Source: Alphaproteobacteria bacterium
GTDB lineage: Bacteria; Pseudomonadota; Alphaproteobacteria; CAAGCB01; CAG-977
Assembly (NCBI GenBank): GCA_900768185.1
Contig: CAAGCB010000014.1
Span: forward strand, 1-53,668
Reading direction: 5' to 3'
Length of the DNA stretch: 53,668 bases
In this document: positions 8,414 through 15,650 of the stretch, in pieces
Layout of the letters: each line of letters opens with the position of its first letter
How positions within the stretch are numbered: the stretch's first letter is position 1
Translations under genes and position numbers: made by a program
The notes under the pieces: model-generated
Database searches by the model: none
The model's input: only the letters and a program-made list of their open reading frames with translations
What the model was told of the DNA's origin: nothing

Positions 8414-8827
8414 TCAAGTAATAATTTTTTGAATAGGTCGATCATTTTTTTCTGTCAAATACTGTTGGTGGAGTTTGGCAATGCCCTTTTCCGATAACTG
8501 CCGTGACAATTCGACGACAGTCCAGTTTTGCTTGAGGGCGAAGGATAAAATTTTTGCATATTTGGTTTCGGTGTTCTTTTTAAAACTCCCTGAAAACAAG
8601 CCTCGTATGATGACCAAAGGCTTATTCATTTTCCCTCGCGATTTCCTCGCTACTGTATTTGAAAAAAGAGTGTCCAATTTCTTTTTGCACGCCCTTTGAT
8701 ATAGGATATATGACAGACAGATCGCTTCATATGAAGAAGCGTTTCGGGCATATTTTTCTAATTCTGTTTTCACTTCTCTTAAGTTTTTCAATGATTGGCA
8801 TGCCAAAGTTATTTTCATTAAATTCAT
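8414..8827 (-). CDS. Unknown 137-residue helical protein
   Basis: I do not recognise this protein. It is basic, predicted mostly helical, and has no signal peptide or membrane segment. A lysine/arginine-rich middle (ARKSRGKMNK) separates two helical halves, and the C-terminal part (YAKILSFALKQNWTVVELSRQL) could be a helix-turn-helix-like unit. The frame runs further upstream, but the ATG at 8827 has GGAGG seven bases before it, immediately behind a perfect 18-bp palindrome, so I place the start there. It diverges from the gene at 9022. A regulatory or plasmid-maintenance role is only a guess from position. Confidence 0.6.
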   Translation of the reverse strand: MNLMKITLACQSLKNLREVKTELEKYARNASSYEAICLSYILYQRACKKKLDTLFSNTVARKSRGKMNKPLVIIRGLFSGSFKKNTETKYAKILSFALKQNWTVVELSRQLSEKGIAKLHQQYLTEKNDRPIQKIIT

Positions 8828-8842
8828 ATGGTCTACCTCCAT

Positions 8843-8860
8843 TTTTATCCTAGGATAAAA
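8843..8860. promoter_or_regulatory. Palindromic operator candidate 1
   Basis: Perfect 18-bp palindrome ttttatcctaggataaaa directly upstream of the ribosome-binding site of the gene at 8414-8827. It shares the TATCC-NN-GGATA core with a second palindrome at 8918-8931. Two matched palindromes between divergent genes suggest binding of a dimeric regulator. Confidence 0.55.
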
Positions 8861-8917
8861 TATAAAAATCCAGCTGAAAAGAAATTTTTGCAAATCGTTC
8901 ACTCACGATTGTCAAAA

Positions 8918-8931
8918 ATATCCCGGGATAT
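8918..8931. promoter_or_regulatory. Palindromic operator candidate 2
   Basis: Perfect 14-bp palindrome atatcccgggatat, 75 bp from the related palindrome at 8843-8860 (same TATCC-NN-GGATA core with CG at the centre). It lies within the divergent intergenic region upstream of the gene at 9022. Confidence 0.5.
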
Positions 8932-9021
8932 AATTTGTCAAAAAATCGAAAAAACAATTTTGTAAATAACGCCACAGTCGCAATGGCTGTGATTTTAAAC
9001 TTCTTATAAAGGGAAACTTTA

Positions 9022-9603
9022 ATGACAAAAAAAAATAATAACAGGTTGGAACAAACCTGTATCAAATCCATCAACGAAATCTGCGAATGCAGAAAAACAT
9101 GCCGTCAGACCGCATTGAAATTTGTGTGCCAGGTTACGGTGCTCGCCGTGAAACGCAAGGCATCGACTCCTGCTGCAATCGATAAGTTGCTAAAGGAGCT
9201 TTTTACTAAAGCAAGAAGAAAACTGTCGCCGGATTTAAAGACGAGATATCGTCAGGCGATTTTGTATCTTTTTTTAAAAAAGAGGCATGGAACCGAGCAA
9301 GAGATGTGGGAACTATGCCACAAGCTGAGCTTGACTTCTTATCGGAAATTGGCAGACGCTTACACAAGCCAAACAAAAAAGATTCCGCCTGCGACATCGG
9401 ACAAATCCGCAAAAGCAAAACGCACAAGTTCTGCCAGTAAGTCCTTCACAAGTTTGAAAAAGGTGCCGCAAACGGCCAAAAAATTGACGGCGGACAACTT
9501 TAAACAGGTGAAAAGGCTTATACAACAGGTTTCCAAAACCAAAAAGAAGGACTCGTTCGTTCTGAAAAAGATGAATCTCAAAATCATCGTTACGCCTGTG
9601 TAA
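9022..9603 (+). CDS. Unknown basic 193-residue protein
   Basis: I do not recognise a family. The first 115 residues look helical, with a Cys-rich start (CIKSINEICECRKTCRQT) and a KARRKLSPDLKTRYRQAIL helix pair. Residues 120-160 form a Ser/Thr/Lys-rich linker, and the C-terminus is again helical and very basic. Overall charge suggests nucleic-acid binding. An AAGGGAAA ribosome-binding site precedes the ATG. It lies 62 bp before the HUH-RecQ gene in the same orientation, so co-transcription is likely and a helper function in replication or transfer of the element is possible. A small gctccgaaggagc hairpin lies in the spacer. Confidence 0.65.
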   Translation: MTKKNNNRLEQTCIKSINEICECRKTCRQTALKFVCQVTVLAVKRKASTPAAIDKLLKELFTKARRKLSPDLKTRYRQAILYLFLKKRHGTEQEMWELCHKLSLTSYRKLADAYTSQTKKIPPATSDKSAKAKRTSSASKSFTSLKKVPQTAKKLTADNFKQVKRLIQQVSKTKKKDSFVLKKMNLKIIVTPV

Positions 9604-9665
9604 ACAGGACTGCTCCGAAGGAGCGGAATTCTCGCCCTTTGGAGCTTATCAAAGAGGAACTTGCG

Positions 9666-11663
9666 ATGAAAAAATATAATACCGAAACAGAGCTGAACCA
9701 GCGTATTGCAACGTTAGATTACGAAATAAATCGGACAGAAGCCGGCGGCGACAGAAAAACCGCATTACTGAAACTAGCGAAAAAACTCGCAAAAGGAGAA
9801 GAAACCTTCGCCAATCCGATATATGCCGAACAGTTTCAACGGGGATGTCTGAATAAAGCCTGGCCTTTGTTCAATCGTGCGTTAAAAGAAGGCATTCCTG
9901 TTTGTTTTTCAACAGTCAACATTTGTCAGGGGCAGGGAAAAAACAAAGCGACGCATTGGCTGTCTTGTGATGATATCAAATCTTTCAACGTGCGACAGGC
10001 AGTCAATACGTTGCGAAAGCAACTTGGGTCTTTGCCAGAGTGTTGCGGTTTCATTACTGTGGAAATCAAATGGGACGAGCGTTTTGACCGTTTCCTGCCG
10101 CACGCCCATATTTTGTCCTTTGGCGCAACGGCGGCAAGTTTGAAGAAAATGTTCCAAATATTATATCCAATCCAAGAAACAAAACGAATATGCCGTTCAT
10201 TTTACGATGAAAAAAGCAAACGAGGGCATATTGATGCGCTGGCGTTACAGTATCCAACGCCGATTAAACCGGCTGTTGTCAAGGAGGTCGTTTTGAAAAA
10301 CTGTGATTTTCGACGCGTTTTGACTTACACAACCAAATTGAAAAGCTACTGTTCCAAATATTGGATTCGACATTTAAAACCAATCCGATACAAAAACAAA
10401 ACATATCGTCCGGCTCCAAAAGTACACAACACTCATCTGTTATTTTTGGACTGCTTGCCGTCCACAGCCGTTTTTGCGCCATTTAATACCCAATTAATGC
10501 AGCCAATAACACATTCTCAAGCTGAAGGATTTGACGGCACTCCCTTGACTGAAAAAGAAGCTTTGAATTTATTGGGATATTCCTCCTTTCGTCCGGAACA
10601 AAAGGCCGTTGTCACCCGTATACTGAAATATGACCGAAGCTTTTTTCGTTTGCGAACCGGATTTGGGAAAAGTTTATGTTTCCAAACGGCGGCTCTTTGC
10701 CAAATCGGCGTGTGTGTCGTAATCGAACCTTTGATTTCCGTAATGGACGATCAAGTCAAAAGGCTGAATATGGTTGTGCCACACAGTGCCGTAGCAATCA
10801 ACGGCAAAACTGCCGATAAAAAGGCGATATACGAGCAGATCAGGCGAGGAAAATACAAATTTTTATATATTACGCCCGAAACGTTTTGCCATGACGCCCT
10901 TTCAACCGTTTTTCGGCGGATAGAAATATGCCAAATTGTTGTCGACGAAGCGCATTGCATTGCTTTTTATGGAGAAAACCATTTTCGGCCGCAATATTTG
11001 AAAATCGGAGAGACCGTTCAAATGATGAAAACATCCGCCAAAGTTGTCGCGCTTACAGGCAGCGCCGATGCCAAAACCATAAAAGTGATTCGGAAGTCTT
11101 TGAAAATTCCTGAAAAAGCCTGTGCCATCGGAAACATTTCCCGCTCGGAAATAACCTATTCAGTAAAAAAACGAAAAGGAACCGGCAGGAAACAGCTATG
11201 CCGTATGATAGAGCAGTGCAACGGAACCGTGCTAATCTTTTGTACTCTGCGCGATACGGCAAAGGCTGTTTCGGCAATGCTTCGCAAAAAAGGGATAGCA
11301 ACAGAGCTGTTTTTGGGCAAAGGCAAAAACAACGCCGATATTATCGCCAAAAGTAAAAATGAACGGTTGGTGATTGTTGCCACATCGGCTTTGTGCATGG
11401 GTGTTGATATACCCCGCGTCGAGTTGGTTATTCACTTTGAGCCGCCTTTGTCGTTAGCCGAATACTGTCAAGGTTCCGGTCGGGGCGCACGAGAACAGGG
11501 CTCTTGCGCAAAAGCCGTTATGATGTACACGGAAAACGATTTAACATATATCCGCAAATGTTTTTGCAAGACAAAATCCGACAACAGATCGTTTGATTCG
11601 GTGTGCCGCTATATTGAAAAAACGGGGAATCACAGGCGGATGCTGTCGGACGCTTTAAATTAA
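9666..11663 (+). CDS. HUH-endonuclease-like / RecQ-like helicase fusion
   Basis: A 665-residue two-domain protein. Residues ~30-270 show the three signatures of an HUH Rep nickase: a first strand VCFSTVNI (79-86), an HUH motif PHAHILSF (His146 and His148) and a Y-x-x-K motif (Tyr221, Lys224). Residues ~295-665 are a superfamily 2 RecQ-type helicase: FRPEQKAVV (about 306-314), Walker A TGFGKS (331-336), EPLISVMDDQV, DEAHCI (427-432) with FRPQYLK, ALTGSA, LIFC, and motif VI QGSGRGARE (about 601-609). The RQC and HRDC domains are absent, and the zinc site is degenerate (CFC, then VCRYI and NHRRM). The ATG at 9666 follows AGAGG with good spacing; an upstream TTG is less likely. Inferred role: nicking an origin or element end and unwinding from it. 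A tail of a second copy lies at 288-510. Confidence 0.8.
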   Translation: MKKYNTETELNQRIATLDYEINRTEAGGDRKTALLKLAKKLAKGEETFANPIYAEQFQRGCLNKAWPLFNRALKEGIPVCFSTVNICQGQGKNKATHWLSCDDIKSFNVRQAVNTLRKQLGSLPECCGFITVEIKWDERFDRFLPHAHILSFGATAASLKKMFQILYPIQETKRICRSFYDEKSKRGHIDALALQYPTPIKPAVVKEVVLKNCDFRRVLTYTTKLKSYCSKYWIRHLKPIRYKNKTYRPAPKVHNTHLLFLDCLPSTAVFAPFNTQLMQPITHSQAEGFDGTPLTEKEALNLLGYSSFRPEQKAVVTRILKYDRSFFRLRTGFGKSLCFQTAALCQIGVCVVIEPLISVMDDQVKRLNMVVPHSAVAINGKTADKKAIYEQIRRGKYKFLYITPETFCHDALSTVFRRIEICQIVVDEAHCIAFYGENHFRPQYLKIGETVQMMKTSAKVVALTGSADAKTIKVIRKSLKIPEKACAIGNISRSEITYSVKKRKGTGRKQLCRMIEQCNGTVLIFCTLRDTAKAVSAMLRKKGIATELFLGKGKNNADIIAKSKNERLVIVATSALCMGVDIPRVELVIHFEPPLSLAEYCQGSGRGAREQGSCAKAVMMYTENDLTYIRKCFCKTKSDNRSFDSVCRYIEKTGNHRRMLSDALN

Positions 11664-11675
11664 ACGGCCGGAACT

Positions 11676-11722
11676 AAACCGAATTACGGAGAGGCTTTGA
11701 AAAAGAGCCTCCCTTCCCGTTT
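11676..11722. terminator. Possible bidirectional terminator
   Basis: A short stem gaggct/agcctc with a ttgaaaaag loop lies in the 64-bp space between the convergent helicase and hipA genes. It is weak, with no long T-run. Confidence 0.3.
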
Positions 11723-11727
11723 AAGGA

Positions 11728-12825
11728 TTATTCCCTCTTAATCCCGAAACGTTTTGCAACAGCTTTAAAATCGTCATCGGTGATGTTTGCACCTTTGCCG
11801 TTGACCAATGCGGTGTGTTCGCCGTTAATCCCCTCGGACGGCGTTAAATCATAGGCGGGCGACAGTTTCCATTCGCCATCTTCATTCATCACAAAAGAAA
11901 AATTCTTGCTGTGGTCGTCTTTGTTGCCGATGCGCACGTTAAACATCATCAAGCGGAACATTTTTTCGACTTCGCGAACGTCGCGGGTCAGAGCCTGCGT
12001 CAACCTCAAGAGCCCGTCATAATCAATCGTGCTCATTCGATGCGAAGCATGAAGCAACCCGCACGCCGTATGCGTATGAACCTTTCCTTTTGCACATCGG
12101 TCAAACCGTCTTACCCCGAAATGTCCCCCGCAGATTTCCGACGGAAACAAAAACGTTTCCGGCATGTCAATCCCGTATTTTTTCGCTTTTACGGAACAAT
12201 CGTATTCAATCTTCCCAAAATCGGAACTTTCCGTTGACGTTGTAAATTTAATCAGCCACGGTGAAAAACCTTGCCGCCCCTCCCCGTCGGGAATGATCGT
12301 TTTTTTATCATCGGAAACAAGCACCAGCATCTTCGGTCTTGCCCCGCCGGAAGAACCGTTCAACGCCAATAGCTTATCCAAAGCGGCACTGCCATACCCC
12401 AAACGAATTTGTTCGGCTTCCTTAGCAAGCATATCCAAAACCAATCCATCCGCTTTGTTTAAAAGCTCTTCCGTTTCAGGTTCGTATTCCAACGCGCCCA
12501 TACCGTGTTTTCCGACGGCGCTCAACCGCTGTAAAGGCGTGATTTGCTCAACGGACATTCCCGTTTTTTGAAGTTTTCTATCCAGAAGCAAGAGCCCCCA
12601 CCCGTCGGGCAAGCTGTCGTTAAACAAACCAAACAGACCTTCAAACGTACGTTTTTCATCTTCAAACACGCCGGATTTCAAAGGAAGCTTAAACGGCGAC
12701 AGTTCTATCCCCGTTTTGATAAATTCCGGAGCGTACTCAAAAAAGATTCGGCGTTCTGTTGTGTCTTCCAACAAGCCGACAAAATATCGCTTCCCATACA
12801 TATTCAGATAAACGCGCAATTTCAT
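11728..12825 (-). CDS. hipA: HipA-like serine/threonine kinase toxin
   Basis: HipA toxins are kinases that inactivate glutamyl-tRNA synthetase or other targets and trigger growth arrest; HipB binds and represses them. This 365-residue protein has the N-terminal subdomain (FEGLFGLFNDSLPDGWG, 61-77), the GSSGGARPK loop (157-165), SPWLIKF with Lys193 for ATP, the catalytic loop GNKDDHSKN (300-308) and the metal-binding LSPAYDL (Asp326). Length is a little below that of E. coli HipA (440), as in the compact HipA group. The ATG overlaps the stop of the upstream hipB gene in an ATGA, so the two are translationally coupled. All key residues are present, so it is probably active. It is cargo between the helicase gene and the recombinase of the island. 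Confidence 0.9.
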   Translation of the reverse strand: MKLRVYLNMYGKRYFVGLLEDTTERRIFFEYAPEFIKTGIELSPFKLPLKSGVFEDEKRTFEGLFGLFNDSLPDGWGLLLLDRKLQKTGMSVEQITPLQRLSAVGKHGMGALEYEPETEELLNKADGLVLDMLAKEAEQIRLGYGSAALDKLLALNGSSGGARPKMLVLVSDDKKTIIPDGEGRQGFSPWLIKFTTSTESSDFGKIEYDCSVKAKKYGIDMPETFLFPSEICGGHFGVRRFDRCAKGKVHTHTACGLLHASHRMSTIDYDGLLRLTQALTRDVREVEKMFRLMMFNVRIGNKDDHSKNFSFVMNEDGEWKLSPAYDLTPSEGINGEHTALVNGKGANITDDDFKAVAKRFGIKRE

Positions 12826-13121
12826 TTTCGGGTTCCTCTCTTGCGAACTTTGGAAACGACTTCTTCCTTGAAAAGAGTGTCCGGTTTCTGATCGGAGACA
12901 AACAAGTTTTCAAAATCGTCAAGCCGTCCCAACACGTTCGCCAAACGCAGCAAAGAATCAAAAGCAATCAGCCCCGTTCTTTCAAACCGGCGCAAAGACG
13001 CAAGCGTAACATCGGAGCGGTCGCAAAGTCCTTGCTGTGACAGGTTTTGCTCCAACCGCAACGCCTTGATTCTTTGTGCGATTTCCGTCTGAATTTCATG
13101 TGGTGTTTTTAAAATAAACAT
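12822..13121 (-). CDS. hipB: HipB-like XRE-family antitoxin
   Basis: This 99-residue protein has an XRE/Cro helix-turn-helix at residues ~12-70 (EIAQRIKALRLEQNLSQQGLCDRSDVTLASLRRFE), followed by a 30-residue basic tail. It precedes hipA with a 4-bp overlap, the standard order of hipBA operons, and is expected to neutralise HipA and repress the shared promoter. Two 9-bp arms, tatattatc (13125-13133) and gataatata (13161-13169), lie in the promoter region and are a likely operator. The end of an unrelated AAA-ATPase fragment lies just upstream. Confidence 0.85.
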   Translation of the reverse strand: MFILKTPHEIQTEIAQRIKALRLEQNLSQQGLCDRSDVTLASLRRFERTGLIAFDSLLRLANVLGRLDDFENLFVSDQKPDTLFKEEVVSKVRKRGTRK

Positions 13122-13124
13122 TAT

Positions 13125-13196
13125 TATATTATCTCTTGTACAATTTTAAACGACTTATATGATAATATATAAACATTTGTTTTTCAACAGGCGTTT
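13125..13196 (-). promoter_or_regulatory. hipBA promoter and operator candidate
   Basis: On the minus strand a TTGAAA box and a TATCAT box are separated by 17 bp (within 13157-13186). The inverted arms tatattatc/gataatata at 13125-13133 and 13161-13169 overlap the -10 region and the leader, where a HipB dimer could block transcription. Confidence 0.45.
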
Positions 13197-13197
13197 T

Positions 13198-13251
13198 TCA
13201 TTCGTGTTTAACGCCGCTTAGTAGCCGCTCGATAACGTTAAGCCGTTTAAA
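13198..13251 (-). pseudogene. C-terminal remnant of a second AAA/DUF4143 ATPase
   Basis: The minus strand encodes FKRLNVIERLLSGVKHE and a stop, closely matching the last 17 residues of the intact ATPase at 545-1873 (IKRLNVIDWLLNDAKHV). Nothing upstream of it is conserved; the hipBA promoter region takes its place. It lies 70 bp before the 3' end of the recombinase gene, mirroring the ATPase-recombinase succession at the left of the island. Confidence 0.65.
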
Positions 13252-13321
13252 CATGTGTAATTTACAAAAACAGCTTTTTTTGCCGATTATGAAAAATCCA
13301 CATTTACTCTTGTGAAGCTGG

Positions 13322-15151
13322 CTATACATACAAGCGGCTTAAATCCAATCCCTTATAAATAAGTCCGGAATTGACGGTTTCTTGCAGGTTTTCAAGCACG
13401 CTTTCGCCGTAATGATCCGCCAACGTTTTACCCTTTGAACCGTCTTCCCACCCGCAAATGCGGCAGACGTCGTCTTCCGGTGCGCGGTTGCGGCGGAACT
13501 CCGTTCTGACCGTATGACGGAAACTGTGAAAGACGTATTCCGATGTGAATTTTAACTCCGGCTGTTCTATGCACGTATTCACCGATTCGATGAAGTGGTT
13601 AAACCACTTGGACAGCGGCGCGGACGGAGAAGCGTCTTTAGCTCTTTCTCCTTTTATCAAACTTTCCATCACTTCGGGGAACAACAGCGTTTCCCCTTTT
13701 GCCCGCATCTGTGCCGCATAGTCCAAAAAGCCGATTTTGATTAACTCGTTGTGTATCGGAACTTGGCGGATTCCTGCTTTGGTTTTGACGTGTTTTTCGT
13801 CTTCCTCGTTGATGCTGATGAACGGGATGCCGTTCTTTTCCTGTACGTCGTCCGTATGAAGTTGACAAATCTCGTTGATGCGCGCCCCCGTAAACAAGGC
13901 TATCAACGGCAACCAAAAACGAATGCGGCGCGGGTGATTGGTGCCGACCTTGTTATAATTGCGCCCGTCGTCCTTGCACCCCGTATATAACGGCGCGTGG
14001 AAAATCGCGTTGAGTTGTTCAATACTGAATGGGGCGTATTTCTTTGTCTGAGTCTGATTATGGGAAACAGGCCAATCCACTGCGTCAACGATATTTTCTT
14101 GAATATCGCCCTTACGCAAAGCTTCGGCAAAAACGGTCTTTATGCACCCGACATACTCGTCAAGCGTCTTTTGCGTAATGCAGTTTTCGGGATTCCTTTT
14201 GCCGATTTTGATGTGCTCGAAAATGCTTTTCCTGTTATGGTCATGTCCGTAAGAATACGGGATATAAGCCAGATTGTTTGCGGCGTTCTGCAAGTCGTCC
14301 GACGTGATTGAACGCATATCCCTGCCAACGCCCAACAGTTCCTGAACGACCTTCGCGCGGCCGAGAATCTTTTTATTCGCGTCAGTTTTATTCTTTCTGG
14401 CGGGAAGATTACAGTATTGCGTGGCAATGTCTAAAAACGTTTTCCCCTGCGTCGCCTTTTGAATAATCTCTTCCTTAACGGGGGCATTATAGCCGCTTTG
14501 CGCATAGATGGAGGAGTTGGTTTTCGATGCCGGAATGCCGGGGATTATTTGCGTCGGCAATACGGGTTTCTCTCCGTTCAGGTATGACACCATATAATCT
14601 AAAAACTGCAACTGTACGCGCATAAAAACCTCGCGCGCGACGTTTCGGGTTGAATCGGTCGGTCGGGGGAGGTTCTCCCGTTCAAAATACGCGTTGCACT
14701 CATCGTCAATCAGGGAAAAATCTCCGTTGTAATAATAGCCGTGAGCCTCGTTGAAACGGTTTTGGTATATGTCGGCAATCATCGGCACGCCGGCTTTATT
14801 CTGTTCGGTGCGGATTTTGTCTTGCAGATGCTCGACCAGCAGCAGCTCAATCAAGTGTTTGTCATACGGATAAACACAGCCGTAACCGGATTGACGCAGT
14901 TTGGCTTTGGTTTCTTTCAAACTGGGAAGCAAAAGTTCGTCGGGAATTTGAAAAGGTGTCGTCATCGTTTCGTCCTTAAAGCGCAATCGTTTCATTAACT
15001 CCGACATTACCACAAAATAACGTTGTTCAGCCAGTCCCCTGTCTTTGGTGTGCAGAGAAATCCAAATTTGTTTCCGCCCTTCCCGCAAAGCTTCCGCCTT
15101 TGAAAGGTTATGAACGGCATAGTAGGAAAAGCCCCTGTTATACAGCGTCAT
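13322..15151 (-). CDS. Tyrosine recombinase / integrase
   Basis: This 609-residue site-specific recombinase is of the large type whose N-terminal half binds arm sites. The catalytic box with the first arginine is LFTGARINEICQL (about 420-432), a conserved lysine lies in HVKTKAGIRQVPIH, the HxxR box is FHSFRHTVR (about 540), the second histidine probably LADHYGES, and the tyrosine that of GLIYKGLDL near residue 598. The frame is open to 15256, but the ATG at 15151 has an AGGAAGG site with good spacing and begins a typical N-terminus, so I use it. The gene starts 143 bp downstream of the 3' end of tRNA-Ser, the usual place for an integrase next to its attachment site. It should move the island or part of it. 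A deleted copy is at 2006-2550. Confidence 0.92.
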   Translation of the reverse strand: MTLYNRGFSYYAVHNLSKAEALREGRKQIWISLHTKDRGLAEQRYFVVMSELMKRLRFKDETMTTPFQIPDELLLPSLKETKAKLRQSGYGCVYPYDKHLIELLLVEHLQDKIRTEQNKAGVPMIADIYQNRFNEAHGYYYNGDFSLIDDECNAYFERENLPRPTDSTRNVAREVFMRVQLQFLDYMVSYLNGEKPVLPTQIIPGIPASKTNSSIYAQSGYNAPVKEEIIQKATQGKTFLDIATQYCNLPARKNKTDANKKILGRAKVVQELLGVGRDMRSITSDDLQNAANNLAYIPYSYGHDHNRKSIFEHIKIGKRNPENCITQKTLDEYVGCIKTVFAEALRKGDIQENIVDAVDWPVSHNQTQTKKYAPFSIEQLNAIFHAPLYTGCKDDGRNYNKVGTNHPRRIRFWLPLIALFTGARINEICQLHTDDVQEKNGIPFISINEEDEKHVKTKAGIRQVPIHNELIKIGFLDYAAQMRAKGETLLFPEVMESLIKGERAKDASPSAPLSKWFNHFIESVNTCIEQPELKFTSEYVFHSFRHTVRTEFRRNRAPEDDVCRICGWEDGSKGKTLADHYGESVLENLQETVNSGLIYKGLDLSRLYV

Positions 15152-15248
15152 CGGGACACCTTCCTGTGGGGCAAAAGCTCCTCGAAAAGACTGGCGGGGA
15201 GAGATTTTATTAGCAGTTTTATTAGCAGTAAGTTTTTGAACTTGCTGC

Positions 15249-15286
15249 AAAAACAAAAAGAACCCGTTGAAAACAACGGGTTCTTT
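15249..15286 (-). terminator. Terminator of the tRNA-Ser transcript
   Basis: A 12-bp perfect stem (aagaacccgttg / caacgggttctt) with an AAAA loop is followed, on the minus strand, by a T-rich run. It lies 8 bp beyond the tRNA 3' end and separates it from the recombinase gene. Confidence 0.85.
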
Positions 15287-15290
15287 TGCA

Positions 15291-15384
<94 letters not shown>

Positions 15385-15425
15385 ATATTTACAATGCGTT
15401 GCGCCATTTATCGGCTGGCGCCGAT

Positions 15426-15503
15426 GTCAACAGATTAATCCTCGCTTCGCTCGTTCGTCTTCGACTCCGAGTCTGCCGCATTCGACCACTCTGTCCCCTC
15501 TCC
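15426..15503 (-). pseudogene. Decayed tandem copy of tRNA-Ser
   Basis: The segment repeats the 5' half of the intact tRNA (GGAGAGG.GG.CAGAGTGGTCGAATGCGGCAGACTCG with two changes) and a later piece (aatctgttgac, one strand shown). About 30 foreign bases replace the anticodon-stem region, and the variable and T arms are missing. Its 5' flank (cattgtgaatac) resembles that of the intact gene (cattgtaaatat). It cannot make a tRNA and looks like a scar of an earlier integration or duplication at this site. Confidence 0.75.
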
Positions 15504-15539
15504 GTATTCACAATGTCCTTTTTATATCATCTTGCGCGG

Positions 15540-15568
15540 TTGTCAATCAAAACTTTTGTTTTTATGAC
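15540..15568 (+). promoter_or_regulatory. Weak promoter candidate for polA
   Basis: TTGTCA (15540-15545) and TATGAC (15563-15568) are 17 bp apart and about 80 bp before polA. The match is modest. Confidence 0.3.
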
Positions 15569-15650
15569 GAAAAGCGGCGGCAGGCTTTCTTTGCTTTTCG
15601 CGACAAAACGGGATAGAGTGACGAAAACGCTTTCATAAAGGAAAAAACAG

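Noticed and set aside
1..13300. Second copy of the tRNA-Ser 3' end as the far attachment site of the island
   Set aside because: I looked for the ggattcgaaccccc-type T-arm sequence left of the recombinase and found none; the other end may lie before position 1 or be lost.
1..15290. CRISPR array or other regular tandem repeats on the island
   Set aside because: No evenly spaced repeat-spacer pattern was seen; the repeats found are gene-tail copies and palindromes.
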